Below, in pieces: positions 24,388 to 35,537 of a DNA stretch of 64,000 bases. Positions within the stretch are counted from its first letter, which is position 1, and each line of letters begins with the position of its first letter. Below the pieces are notes generated by a model that was not told the origin of the DNA, ran no database searches, and saw nothing but the letters and a program-made list of their open reading frames with translations. A program made the position numbers and the translations under genes. Source of the stretch: Streptomyces spiralis (GTDB lineage: Bacteria > Actinomycetota > Actinomycetes > Streptomycetales > Streptomycetaceae); the NCBI RefSeq assembly GCF_014654675.1, contig NZ_BNBC01000039.1, forward strand, positions 27,269 through 91,268. The letters run 5' to 3'.

Positions 24388-24638
24388 CCGAAGTGGCGAG
24401 TGGCTCCAGGGGCGTGCTGTAGCATGCCCGCACCGCGTGAGCAACAGCTCGGCACGGCACGTACGGCTCGCAAGAGGTGGTGTGCAAGGCGACCTCGGAT
24501 CCGCGACGCGAGCCGCGGGCACAGGCATGGGCACACCACCCGTTGTGCCGACAGGAAGCGCGCTCAAGTCGTGCCCGATATGAGCGTTGTCGTACGTTTT
24601 GTCATACTGTGATTCTCGCGTGAGCACTTGGAGCGGCC

Positions 24639-26819
24639 GTGGGCGCACCTCCTCCTCCCCGCCCCTTTCTCGGGGAGCGTGCCGTCCGCGATGTGAAGGA
24701 GTTCGTACAGATCGCGGCGGAGCTGGGCCAGGCCAGCAGCGGGCACCACAACCAGAACTACGTGCTGCCCCTGACGGAGCACATGGCACGCCTGCTGCAC
24801 CGGGAGGCCGGCACCTCGGTGACCGTCCGGATCCGCCGCGCCGAGGCACTGCCCGTGGTGATCAGGACGTGGCCGGACGAGTCGGCGATCCTCGACTCCA
24901 TCCGGGGCGTGCTGCCGAACGTCCCCGAGTGCCTCGTCAAGCGTGACTCCTTCGCGATCCACAGTTACGTCGAGGGCGTACCCCTCTCCAGCGTCTGCGC
25001 CAACGGAAAGCCGGTCGACGGACTGCTCGTGCGGGCCCTGGCGGAACTGCTCGCCCAGATGACCCAGGTCCGCCGAGAGGCGCTGCCCCCGCTGCCGGCG
25101 GAGTGGCCGCGCAACGACAAGGACAGCCAGGGCTTCCTGCAGACCCTCGCCCGCCGTGCGGATCGGCAGATCCGGCAGCCCAATTGGCAGGGATTTGGTG
25201 GGCTGTTCGCCGCGCTGGGCATTCCGGAGGACGCCCTGGTCCAGTTGGCGGACCGGGTACCGGCCATGGCCCGGCGGCCCTACAGCCTGCTCCACGCGGA
25301 TCTGCACCGTGACAACCTGATCATGTCCTACGGTGGTGATCCGCCCCTCATCTGCGTCGACTGGGAACTGGCCACCTACGGCGACCCCCTGCACGACTTG
25401 GCGACGCACCTGGTCCGGATGCGCTACCCCGGCCACCAGTGGGGCGAGGTGATCGACGCCTGGGCGGCGGCCATGACCCGCATCCGGCCCGCGGCCGTCA
25501 ACGGCCTGGCCAAGGACCTGCGGCACTACGTCGCCTTCGAACGGGCACAGTCCGTCTACCCGGACGTGATGCGGGCCGCGCAGGCCCTGGAGGACGCACC
25601 TGACCAGAAGAGCCTGGACGAGGCAGCGGCCTCCGTGTGCCGGGCGCTGGAGGTGGCCGCCCAACCCCTCGGATTGAGAAACGTCCCGGACGCGGCGGAG
25701 GTGGAACGCGTCCTCTTCCGCTGGCGGGCCTCCCGGACGGCGGTGCGGGGCGGCCCGGGCCGGGCGACCGGAACGATCTCGTGGTCGTGGGACCGCCGAC
25801 TCCCCGAACGCTCCGACTTCCCCGCCGCCGCCGTCGAACACGCCCTGGTCGCCGAGGGAATGGCACCGGCCAGCCGCGTCTTCAAGGGCACCGCGCATCT
25901 GAACTCGGTGGTGCGGGTGCCGGGCTACGACCATCCGGTCGTGGTGCGCCGCAAAGTGGCAAACGTCTGCCGGAGGGAACCGAGCTTCCTGAGCGAGCAC
26001 GCCGTACTGGTGGCCATCGAGCGGTCGGGGCTCCCGGTGGCGGCACCGCGGGTGCTTGCTCTGGGCCGCAGCCACCGGGGGGAGCAGTACGCCATCCACA
26101 CCTACGTCGGGCCCGAGGACACCGACCGCCCGCCCAGCCATCCGGTGCACGGCCTGCTGCCGCATGAGGCGGACGGGCTTGTCGACCAGCTCTGCGCGCT
26201 GACCCGCGTGGACTACGACCCGCTCGACCCCGTGGCGGGCAACGAGACCTTCTTCACCTGGCTCTGCGACCAGCTGGTGATCATGGTGGGGAACCTGCCG
26301 AAGGAGTCGCAGCAGCTGGCCTGGCTCCTGGGTCTGCCCGACGCCCCCCGGCTCCGCCAGATCCTGAGCCGGTACCGGGTGAGCCCGCGCCGGCCTGCCC
26401 TGCTGCACGGGGACCTGAACCCCTGGAACCTGGTGCGCCGGGACGACGCCCTGGCGCTCACCATCATCGACTGGGAGATGGCCCTGATCGGTGATCCCCT
26501 GTACGACCTGGTCCGGCACATGCACCTCACGCCGACCCGCCCGGAGATCCGGCAGCGCATGTTCCGGCGCTGGGAGCGCGGTCTGTCGGAGGAGTACACG
26601 GCCGACTGGCCGCAGGACTGGCGCGTGTACCGGTGGATCGAGACGGTGCGCTCCGCCTATGTGGACCTGGACCGCCTGGTGACCGGCGCCAGCCTCGACG
26701 CCCCCAACGTGCGCAGGGCCGTCGACTCGTACGCGATGACCCTCGCCGCGGCCACCGGCTCCCTGGGGCTGAGGGTCCGCTCCACCGCGAACCCCTATCT
26801 TGCCCGCGCCCTGGCGTAG
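24639..26819 (+). CDS. Protein with two fused APH-type phosphotransferase domains
   Basis: A 726-aa protein with two complete APH/choline-kinase-like catalytic regions. The first has H219-A-D221 in LLHADLHRDN followed by VDWELATYGDP; the second has H590-G-D592 in LLHGDLNPWN followed by IDWEMALIGDP. Each has the catalytic Asp and the Mg-binding DWE. Nucleotide-binding lobes are shortened or atypical (IRRAEALPVVIRTWPDES; VVVRRKVANV). GGAGC lies before the GTG at 24639. The substrate could be a small alcohol, sugar or antibiotic. It has neighbours in the dev region but no known partner. Confidence 0.88.
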   Translation: MGAPPPPRPFLGERAVRDVKEFVQIAAELGQASSGHHNQNYVLPLTEHMARLLHREAGTSVTVRIRRAEALPVVIRTWPDESAILDSIRGVLPNVPECLVKRDSFAIHSYVEGVPLSSVCANGKPVDGLLVRALAELLAQMTQVRREALPPLPAEWPRNDKDSQGFLQTLARRADRQIRQPNWQGFGGLFAALGIPEDALVQLADRVPAMARRPYSLLHADLHRDNLIMSYGGDPPLICVDWELATYGDPLHDLATHLVRMRYPGHQWGEVIDAWAAAMTRIRPAAVNGLAKDLRHYVAFERAQSVYPDVMRAAQALEDAPDQKSLDEAAASVCRALEVAAQPLGLRNVPDAAEVERVLFRWRASRTAVRGGPGRATGTISWSWDRRLPERSDFPAAAVEHALVAEGMAPASRVFKGTAHLNSVVRVPGYDHPVVVRRKVANVCRREPSFLSEHAVLVAIERSGLPVAAPRVLALGRSHRGEQYAIHTYVGPEDTDRPPSHPVHGLLPHEADGLVDQLCALTRVDYDPLDPVAGNETFFTWLCDQLVIMVGNLPKESQQLAWLLGLPDAPRLRQILSRYRVSPRRPALLHGDLNPWNLVRRDDALALTIIDWEMALIGDPLYDLVRHMHLTPTRPEIRQRMFRRWERGLSEEYTADWPQDWRVYRWIETVRSAYVDLDRLVTGASLDAPNVRRAVDSYAMTLAAATGSLGLRVRSTANPYLARALA

Positions 26820-26929
26820 GGACTCCGCCGCGGCGGCAGCGGCCGGCCCCCGACGACGACGCCGCAGATGGGCGTGCCGGCCCCCGCGTCTGCGCCATGA
26901 TCCGCCGGACAGGCCCTAGGGTCGTCGAC

Positions 26930-27562
26930 ATGACCGAGCCCGTCGTCGTCGAAGCCTTCCGGGACGTTCCCGTCACCACGCTCGCCGATCTGCTGGGGCG
27001 CGAGCAGGTCATGGACATCGGGATCCGGCCGCTGTGGCAGCCGGTGCCGCGCGTGGCCGGGCCGGCGTTCACCGTGCGCTGCCCGCCCGGGGACAACCTC
27101 ATGCTGCACGCCGCCGTCCACCGCGCCGAACCCGGCTCGGTGATCGTCGTGGAGTCCGGCGACCTGGACTACGCGCTGGCCGGCGGCAACGTGTGCGCCG
27201 TGGCGCGGCGCAGAGGTGTCGCCGCCTTCGTCGCCGACGGCCTGATCCGCGATCTCGCCGAGGTACGGGAGATGGGATTCCCGGTCTTCGCCCGGGGTGT
27301 CATCCCGGTCCCGGGCGGCAAGTCGGTCGCGAGCCCTCTGAACCGGCCCGTGCGCTGCGGCGGGGTCCAGGTCGACGCCGGGGACATCGTGGTGGCCGAC
27401 GAGGAGGGCGTGGTGACGGTGCCGGCCGCCCGCGCCGACGAGATCCTGACGGCGGCGCACGCACAGCTCGTCAAGGAGGCGACGCAGACCCCGGAGGAGT
27501 GGGAGAGCGCCCATCGGGCGCGCATCGACGGGATCCTCGGCGAGCAGGGGTTCGAGGTCTGA
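26930..27562 (+). CDS. RraA/HMG-aldolase-family protein
   Basis: A 210-aa protein with the RraA-like fold (TLADLLGREQVMDIGIRPLW, NVCAVARRRGVAAFVADGLIRD, MGFPVFARGVIPVPGGK). The GLIRD and gly-rich loop form the active site in 4-hydroxy-4-methyl-2-oxoglutarate aldolases; RraA proper lacks activity and inhibits RNase E. The key residues fit the enzyme type here. TAGGGT is 7 nt before the ATG (leaderless type). Confidence 0.9.
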   Translation: MTEPVVVEAFRDVPVTTLADLLGREQVMDIGIRPLWQPVPRVAGPAFTVRCPPGDNLMLHAAVHRAEPGSVIVVESGDLDYALAGGNVCAVARRRGVAAFVADGLIRDLAEVREMGFPVFARGVIPVPGGKSVASPLNRPVRCGGVQVDAGDIVVADEEGVVTVPAARADEILTAAHAQLVKEATQTPEEWESAHRARIDGILGEQGFEV

Positions 27563-27595
27563 GCCGAGGCCGGGCCACGGACCTCCTCGAACCCC
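27547..27595. terminator. Bidirectional hairpin between the RraA-like gene and the uvrA-like gene
   Basis: GGGGTTCGAGG and CCTCGAACCCC pair perfectly over 11 bp with AGGTC/GACCT inside. The stem overlaps the RraA stop region and lies between converging genes. Confidence 0.6.
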
Positions 27596-27613
27596 CGCCC
27601 GCGCACGGCAGGG

Positions 27614-30004
<2,391 letters not shown>

Positions 30005-30129
30005 GGTGTCTCCATCCGCCCTTCACGCTCTGCGCGGTCTGTGTCGGTCCCGCCCGCTCGATCCAACCAGATGCGAGCGGGACGTCCGCCGCCCTTTCCG
30101 GGGCGGTGCCTCTCGGTCGGCGGCTCCGT

Positions 30130-30486
30130 TCACCGGTCCTGGAGCAGCCCGAGAACGTTGCCGTCGAGGTCGGTGAAGGTCGCCACCAGGCGGCCGCCGC
30201 CGACGTCGTGCGCGGGCTCCTTCACGGTGGCGCCCGCGGCGGTCACCTCGGCCAGCTTGGCCTCGATGTCCGGCACGTGCCAGTAGGTCACCGGCGAGGT
30301 CATGCCCTGCGGGCCGCCGCCGGGCACCAGCCCGATGTGCTGGCCCGCGGCCTCGAAGCCGACGTAGTAGGGCGCGTCGGCCTGCGGCTGGACGCCGAGC
30401 AGGGCGGCGTAGACCTCCTTGGCCTTGGCCAGGTCGGAGACGGGGTGCAGCACGGTCTTGATGCCCTGGGTGGGAGAGCTGGTCAT
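30130..30486 (-). CDS. VOC-family (glyoxalase/bleomycin-resistance type) protein
   Basis: 118 aa with one VOC fold: IKTVLHPVSDLAKAKEVYAA ... VTYWHVPDIEAKLAEVTAAG ... GRLVATFTDLDGNVLGLLQ. The metal-binding His/Glu set of VOC enzymes is only partly present. The ATG at 30486 is preceded by GGAG at 7 nt; an upstream ATG at 30504 is the alternative. It lies upstream of the uvrA-like gene on the same strand, so the two may be one unit, possibly for chemical-stress resistance (inference). Confidence 0.88.
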   Translation of the reverse strand: MTSSPTQGIKTVLHPVSDLAKAKEVYAALLGVQPQADAPYYVGFEAAGQHIGLVPGGGPQGMTSPVTYWHVPDIEAKLAEVTAAGATVKEPAHDVGGGRLVATFTDLDGNVLGLLQDR

Positions 30487-30680
30487 GGTCACTCCTGTGG
30501 TCATTGAGCGGTCATCGAGCCGTTGTCGAGTGGCCCTGGATCGCTCGTGGATCGGTCGTGGGTCGGCCGACGGTGCGTCCGCCGGATGACGACAGCAGTC
30601 ACGCTAGGGGTGGCCGAGCGGCCCGCGCTTCTCGAATCCTGACCGGTTCCCGGTCGGCCCGGTGCCCGCCTCGTACACTC

Positions 30681-30701
30681 TTGCAAGCGGGGTGCTTGCA
30701 A
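30681..30701. promoter_or_regulatory. TTGCAAGC inverted repeat upstream of the XRE gene
   Basis: TTGCAAGC-ggggt-GCTTGCAA is a perfect 8-bp inverted repeat, and a third GTGCAAGC half-site follows at about 30716-30723. It lies 30-50 nt before the ATG of the XRE regulator and is a likely autoregulatory operator. The same TTGCAA-type sites are candidates for its regulon elsewhere. Confidence 0.65.
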
Positions 30702-30731
30702 TTGTTAGCGCCGTTGGTGCAAGCTGGAGGC

Positions 30732-31274
30732 ATGGCATCGCTCAACGTCGGCAACCTCGGTGAGTACCTGCGCGAGCAGCGGCGCAACGCGCAGCTGTCG
30801 CTGCGGCAGCTCGCCGACGCCGCCGGGGTGTCCAACCCGTACCTGAGCCAGATCGAGCGCGGGCTGCGCAAGCCGAGCGCGGAGGTGCTGCAGCAGGTCG
30901 CGAAGGCGCTGCGGATCTCCGCCGAGACGCTGTACGTGCGGGCCGGCATTCTCGACGCCGAGCGGGACCGGGACGAAGTGGAGACGCGGGCCGTCATCCT
31001 CGCCGACCCCTCGCTCAACGAGCGGCAGAAGCAGGTGCTGCTGCAGATCTACGAGTCCTTCCGCAAGGAGAACGGCTTCGGGGCGGGCAGGGCGGACGAC
31101 GCCGAAGGCGGCGCCGCCCGTGACAAGGACATCCGCGCGGCCGACGACGGAAGCGGCGGCACCATACGGCCGGCCACCGTCCCCGAGCCGGACGGCGGCC
31201 ACCCCGCCCCCGCCGAGCACCCACCCCGCACGTCCGGCGGCAACGACGCCGATCCGCGGCAGGCGGCCGGTTGA
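30732..31274 (+). CDS. XRE-family regulator, ortholog of mycobacterial Rv0474
   Basis: 180 aa: HTH_3 domain (LGEYLREQRRNAQLSLRQLA ... NPYLSQIERGLRKPSAEVLQ, about residues 8-65) and a low-complexity acidic/Gly C-terminal tail from about 120. The order XRE, HbhA-like, DUF2516 is the same as Rv0474-Rv0475-Rv0476 in Mycobacterium tuberculosis, which strongly supports orthology. GGAGG is very close to the ATG. A perfect inverted repeat upstream is probably its own operator. Confidence 0.92.
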   Translation: MASLNVGNLGEYLREQRRNAQLSLRQLADAAGVSNPYLSQIERGLRKPSAEVLQQVAKALRISAETLYVRAGILDAERDRDEVETRAVILADPSLNERQKQVLLQIYESFRKENGFGAGRADDAEGGAARDKDIRAADDGSGGTIRPATVPEPDGGHPAPAEHPPRTSGGNDADPRQAAG

Positions 31275-31364
31275 TCCCACGGCCCCCTACGGCCGGCTCG
31301 ACGGCCGGGCCACCGCGGCACACCGAAACCCTCAGCCGAAAGCGATCCGGGAGGATCAGTCACC

Positions 31365-32003
31365 ATGGCCATCACCGACGACCTGCGCAAGACCCTCAGC
31401 GACCCGACGCCGCTCTACTTCGCCGCGGGCACCGCGGACCTGGCCCTGCGGCAGGCCAAGAAGGTGCCCGCCCTGGTGGAGCAGCTCCGTGCCGAGGCCC
31501 CGGCCCGTATCGACGCCGTGCGCAACACCGACCCGAAGGCCGTCCAGGAGCGGGCCACCGCCCGCGTGAAGGAGACCCAGGAGACCGTCCAGACCAAGGT
31601 CACCGAGTTCTGGAGCTCCTTCGACGCGGACCTGAAGAAGTTCGGCACCAACCTCGACGCCGACCTGAAGAAGCTCGGTGAGACCGCCCAGGACCTCGCC
31701 CTGCGCGGGGTCGGTGTCGCCGCCGAGTACGCCGTGAAGGCCCGCGAGACCTACGAGAAGGTCGCCGAGCACGGCGAGCAGGCCGTGAAGACCTGGCGCG
31801 GCCAGGCCGCCGAGGGCATCGAGGACCTCGCCGAGGAGGTCGAGGAGCTCGCCGTCGCCGTCGAGCCCGAGGCGGACAAGCCCGCCGGGTCCACCGAGTC
31901 CAAGGCCGCGCCGGCCGCGAAGAAGGCCCCGGCCAAGAAGGCCCCGGCGCCGCGCAGGACCACGACCACCACCGCCAGGAAGACCACCCCGCCCGCCAAG
32001 TAG
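31365..32003 (+). CDS. HbhA-like Lys/Ala-rich surface or DNA-associated protein
   Basis: 212 aa: an N-terminal segment (MAITDDLRKTLSDPTPLYFA), a long coiled-coil core (RARVKETQETVQTKVTEFWS, about 50-150) and a Lys/Pro/Ala-rich tail (PAAKKAPAKKAPAPRR). This is the layout of mycobacterial heparin-binding haemagglutinin, in which the Lys-rich tail binds glycosaminoglycans and the protein affects lipid inclusions. In Streptomyces a role in lipid storage or cell association is possible. GGGAGGA ribosome site precedes the ATG. Confidence 0.9.
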   Translation: MAITDDLRKTLSDPTPLYFAAGTADLALRQAKKVPALVEQLRAEAPARIDAVRNTDPKAVQERATARVKETQETVQTKVTEFWSSFDADLKKFGTNLDADLKKLGETAQDLALRGVGVAAEYAVKARETYEKVAEHGEQAVKTWRGQAAEGIEDLAEEVEELAVAVEPEADKPAGSTESKAAPAAKKAPAKKAPAPRRTTTTTARKTTPPAK

Positions 32004-32050
32004 GTCAGGGCCGGGCAGAGGCACGCCTCACCCGTCCGGGCGACAGGCGT

Positions 32051-32083
32051 ACGGGCCGGGCACCCTTGGGGTGTCCGGCCCGT
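32051..32083 (+). terminator. Terminator after the hbhA-like gene
   Basis: ACGGGCCGGGCACCC and GGGTGTCCGGCCCGT form a 15-bp stem with one mismatch and a 3-nt loop, 48 nt after the stop. Confidence 0.75.
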
Positions 32084-32126
32084 TCTCCGGGTACGGTGGC
32101 CGCGTAGGAGTCGGAGAGAACGGGCG

Positions 32127-32480
32127 GTGGACAGCATGCTGATGTTGGGCTTCGCGGGGTTCCTGGGGATTCTGAAGATCCTCCTCATGGCCCTGGCCGC
32201 GTTCGGGCTCGTCGACGCGGCGATCCGCCGGGAGGACGCGTTCCGCGCCGCCGACAAGCAGAACAAGGTGTTCTGGCTGATCATCCTGGGCCTGGCGCTC
32301 GTCGTGAGCTACCTGTTCTCGATCTTCATGTTCCTGCCGGTCATCGGCGCGATCGCGAGCATCGTCTACATCGTGGACGTACGGCCCGCGCTCAAGCAGG
32401 TCTCCGGCGGCAGAGGCTGGGGCGGCCGCCGCGGCAGCAGCAGCGACGGCCCGTACGGGCCGTACAACGGCGGCCGGTGA
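32127..32480 (+). CDS. DUF2516 membrane protein
   Basis: 117 aa with two helices (GFAGFLGILKILLMALAAFGL, VFWLIILGLALVVSYLFSIFM), a short VYIVDVRPALKQV segment and a Gly/Arg-rich tail. DUF2516 is always seen with the XRE and HbhA genes in actinobacteria. The GTG at 32127 follows GGAGAGA. Function unknown; co-occurrence suggests membrane linkage of the HbhA system. Confidence 0.92.
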   Translation: MDSMLMLGFAGFLGILKILLMALAAFGLVDAAIRREDAFRAADKQNKVFWLIILGLALVVSYLFSIFMFLPVIGAIASIVYIVDVRPALKQVSGGRGWGGRRGSSSDGPYGPYNGGR

Positions 32481-32558
32481 GCCGACCGCCGTTCACCGCG
32501 CCCGACCGCCGTTCACCGGGCCACCGGGTCTCGGACGCCCGGGGCTCGGTGTCAGGCC

Positions 32559-33941
32559 CTACGGCTCGCGGTCCAGCAGGACCAGTGCCACGTCGTCCGT
32601 GAGCTCGCCGCCGTTGAGCTCGCGGGCCTCGTTCACCGCCGCCCGCAGCAGCTCCTCGCGGCGCCTGCCCTGGGCGAACTGGCGGCTGACCATCTCCAGC
32701 ATGCCGTCCTGGCCCAGCCGCTCGCCCTCCGCGCCGATCCGGCCCTCGATCAGGCCGTCGGTGTAGAGCATCAGACTCCACTCGGCGCCCAGCTCCACCT
32801 GCGTCCGGGGCCAACGGGCGCCGGGCAGCAGGCCGAGGGCGGGGCCGTTGTTGTCGTACGGCAGCAGCCGGGCCGGCCGGCCGGGGGTGATGACCAGCGG
32901 GGACGGGTGGCCGGCCAGACACAGGCCCGCGCGGCGCCCGTCGGGCGCGATGTCCACCGTGCACAGCGTCGCGAAGATCTCGTCGTCGGCGCGCTCGTGC
33001 TCCAGCACCTGCTGGAGCGTGTTCAGCAGCTCGTCGCCGCACAGGCCCGCCAGGGTCAGCGCCCGCCAGGCGATGCGCAGCTCCACGCCGAGCGCCGCCT
33101 CGTCGGGACCGTGCCCGCAGACGTCGCCGATCATGGCGTGCACGGTGCCGTCCGGGGTGCGCACGGCGTCGTAGAAGTCGCCGCCGAGCAGCGCGCGCGA
33201 ACGGCCGGGCCGGTAGCGGGCCGCGAAGTGCAGCATGGAGCCGTCCAGCAGGGGCGTGGGCAGCAGACCGCGCTCCAGACGGCGGTTCTCCTGCGCGCGC
33301 AGCCTGCCCTCGGCGAGCCGGCGCTCGGCGGTGTCGGAGCGCTTGCGCTCCACCGCGTAGCGGATCGCCCGGCTCAGCAGGCGCCCGTCCAGCTCGTCGC
33401 GGAACAGGTAGTCCTGGGCGCCGACCCGGACCGCCTGGGCGCCACGCTCGGCGTCGCCGGACGCGGTGAGCGCCAGCACGGCGTGCCGGGGCGCGAGCTC
33501 CAGTACGTGCTTGAGCACGGCCAGCTCGTCGTCGTCACCGGAGCCGGACCCACCGGACCGGCCGGGGGCCGGCAGCGCGAGGTCCAGCAGGATGCAGTGG
33601 ACGTCGTCCGTGAGCAGCCGCTCGGCCTCGGTGAGGTTGCGGGCGGTGCGGACACGGATCGGCTTGCCGGCCGAGTCGAGCAGTTCGGGCACGATCGGCC
33701 AGCCGCCGGGATCGTCCTCGATCAGCAGCAGGGTGAGATTGGTGGTGTGGCTGAGATGCGTGCTGTGGGTGCTGGTATGGCCGCTGTGGCGGTTGTCCTT
33801 CTCGACCGTCGTTTCCTTCGGCTTCGTGGCTTCCCGGTGCGGGGCCGGTGCCGCGGAAGGGCCGCCGCCGTGGAACACGGTCTGCGCCTGACCACTCTCC
33901 GCGGCCGGGATCGCTCGCTGCCGCGGTACGGGCACGGGCAT
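32559..33941 (-). CDS. Receiver-PP2C (RsbU/SpoIIE-type) serine phosphatase
   Basis: About 460 aa. After a disordered N-terminus it has a receiver domain (TLLLIEDDPGG, phosphoacceptor in CILLDLALP, about residues 70-190), a linker coiled coil (VERKRSDTAERRLAEGRLR), and a PP2C domain (GGDFYDAVRTPDGTVHAMIGDVCGHGPDEA ... GELTDDVALVLLDREP). Metal-binding Asp are in GDFYD, DVCGHG and TDDVA. Such proteins dephosphorylate anti-sigma-factor antagonists. The ATG at 33941 (MPVPVPRQRA) follows GGAAGGAATCCAGGAC; a longer frame from 34136 is unlikely. The kinase is not adjacent. Confidence 0.9.
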   Translation of the reverse strand: MPVPVPRQRAIPAAESGQAQTVFHGGGPSAAPAPHREATKPKETTVEKDNRHSGHTSTHSTHLSHTTNLTLLLIEDDPGGWPIVPELLDSAGKPIRVRTARNLTEAERLLTDDVHCILLDLALPAPGRSGGSGSGDDDELAVLKHVLELAPRHAVLALTASGDAERGAQAVRVGAQDYLFRDELDGRLLSRAIRYAVERKRSDTAERRLAEGRLRAQENRRLERGLLPTPLLDGSMLHFAARYRPGRSRALLGGDFYDAVRTPDGTVHAMIGDVCGHGPDEAALGVELRIAWRALTLAGLCGDELLNTLQQVLEHERADDEIFATLCTVDIAPDGRRAGLCLAGHPSPLVITPGRPARLLPYDNNGPALGLLPGARWPRTQVELGAEWSLMLYTDGLIEGRIGAEGERLGQDGMLEMVSRQFAQGRRREELLRAAVNEARELNGGELTDDVALVLLDREP

Positions 33942-34216
33942 CGTCCTGGATTCCTTCCCTCCCCCCGAGGGCGTGGTGAGTACGAGGAACCGCCCCACCG
34001 CTGGGGACCATAGCGGTAGTCGGCGCCGCATTGGAATGGTGTGAGGCGCGTCGCTCCGGCTTCGGCCACTGTCATATGCCGCGATCCGTACCGGAGTTGG
34101 ACAGGGCGCCCCCGCGGCTGGAATGACGAAGCTCACGTCGCCTGCGGGTTTGATCTCGAACCCGGGTGGGGTGCGTCACATGGCGCAGGTCACCGGGGCT
34201 CGAACAGCGGAGAACC

Positions 34217-35350
34217 TCAGTCCGTGTCCGGCCGTACGACCCCGAGGATCGGCATCTCACCGGCCCCCGCCAGAGTCACCGTCCGCCCCGGGCGCGGGGC
34301 GTGGATGATCGCGCCGTCGCCGACGTACATCGCGACATGGCTGGCGTCGTCGAAGTAGATGATCAGGTCGCCCGGGCGCATGTCCTTGATGTCCACGTGC
34401 CTGAGCTGCTTCCACTGCTCCTGCGAGGTGCGCGGGATGGGCCGGCCGGCCGCGGCCCAGGCCTGCGAGGTCAGCCCGGAGCAGTCGAACGTCTTCGGCC
34501 CCTCGGCGCCCCACTCGTACGGCTTGCCGATCTGGGCCGTGGCGAACTTCACGGCCTTGCGCCCCGCCTCGGAGGCCTTGCCGCGGACCTCCTTGAGGAT
34601 CCCGGTGTCCAGCCACGCCGTCTGCGCCCGCTGGGCGGCCTGCTTCTCCAGCTGCGCCAGGCGGTCGCGCTGCCGCTTCTCCAGCTTGGTCTGGAGCTTC
34701 TCCGCCTCCTTGATCCGCTGCTGGATCCGCTTCTTGGCCCCGGCCTTCTCCTTGCGGTTGGCCTCCAGCTGCTCCCAGCGGTCGTTGGCGTCGTCGGCGT
34801 ACTGCTCCAAGTCCTGCTGGGTGCGGGTCATTTCCTGGATCAGGCCCTTGGCCGCGTGCTCGCCCTCCAGCACCCGGCCGGCACCGTCGAGGAAACTCTG
34901 CGGGTCGTCGCTGAGCAGCAGCTGGGCCTGCGGCGGCAGCCCGCCCGTGCGGTACTGGGCGCGGGCCGCTGCGCCGGCGCGGTCCTTCAGCCGGTCCAGC
35001 TTCTTCTGTCCGTCGACGATCTTCCGGGCCAGGTCGACGATCTCGGCGGACTGCTTCTTGCTCTTCTCCTCGGCGGCGTTGTAGGCCTCCGTGGCGACGG
35101 CCGCGTCGTGGTAGAGCGTGTCCAGCTTGGTGCGGACGGCCTCCAGGTCCTTGTCGAGGCCGTCCGAGGGGGAGGCGGGGGCGTCCGGGGAAGAGGACGG
35201 AGAGGAGGAAGAGGAGGCGGAGGCGGTGGGTGTCGGACGCCGGGTGGGCTGCTGCGCGTTCGCGAACGCCGTGCCCGATGCCCCCAGCACGGTGACCGCG
35301 CAGACCACGGTCACGGCCGCCGCGAGCGCACTTCGCCTGCCCCGTCCCAT
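34217..35350 (-). CDS. Secreted NlpC/P60 peptidoglycan hydrolase (RipA-like)
   Basis: 377 aa: signal peptide (RSALAAAVTVVCAVTVLGASGTAFA), Ser/Pro-rich spacer, a long coiled coil (about 65-245) and a C-terminal NlpC/P60 domain with C290 (TFDCSGL), H338 (ASHVAMY) and H350 (IIHAPR). It cleaves peptide stems of peptidoglycan; RipA-like proteins act in cell separation and spore germination. The coiled coil probably regulates access to the active site. Confidence 0.93.
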   Translation of the reverse strand: MGRGRRSALAAAVTVVCAVTVLGASGTAFANAQQPTRRPTPTASASSSSSPSSSPDAPASPSDGLDKDLEAVRTKLDTLYHDAAVATEAYNAAEEKSKKQSAEIVDLARKIVDGQKKLDRLKDRAGAAARAQYRTGGLPPQAQLLLSDDPQSFLDGAGRVLEGEHAAKGLIQEMTRTQQDLEQYADDANDRWEQLEANRKEKAGAKKRIQQRIKEAEKLQTKLEKRQRDRLAQLEKQAAQRAQTAWLDTGILKEVRGKASEAGRKAVKFATAQIGKPYEWGAEGPKTFDCSGLTSQAWAAAGRPIPRTSQEQWKQLRHVDIKDMRPGDLIIYFDDASHVAMYVGDGAIIHAPRPGRTVTLAGAGEMPILGVVRPDTD

Positions 35351-35537
35351 ACCTCAGCCCCCACCTGATTAACCGTCAGTAACTTACGTTGCCTGGGGGA
35401 TCGTGCCATGTATCCGCCCAAAGCAACAGAGGTCGGGCGACAGCGGCCGGGCATGGTCAACTCCCTCATCCCTGCCCCGCGACCGGCGCTCTTCCCGTCT
35501 GTGTGACGAACGACTCACGAAGATCGTTCCCCGCAGG

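Noticed and set aside
33942..34136. N-terminal extension of the receiver-PP2C protein
   Set aside because: The in-frame extension to 34136 has no similarity to receiver proteins and a ribosome site lies before ATG 33941.
34137..34216. Possible tRNA-like segment around CGAACAGCGGAG
   Set aside because: No cloverleaf can be drawn; only a T-loop-like GGGGCTCGAACAG is present.
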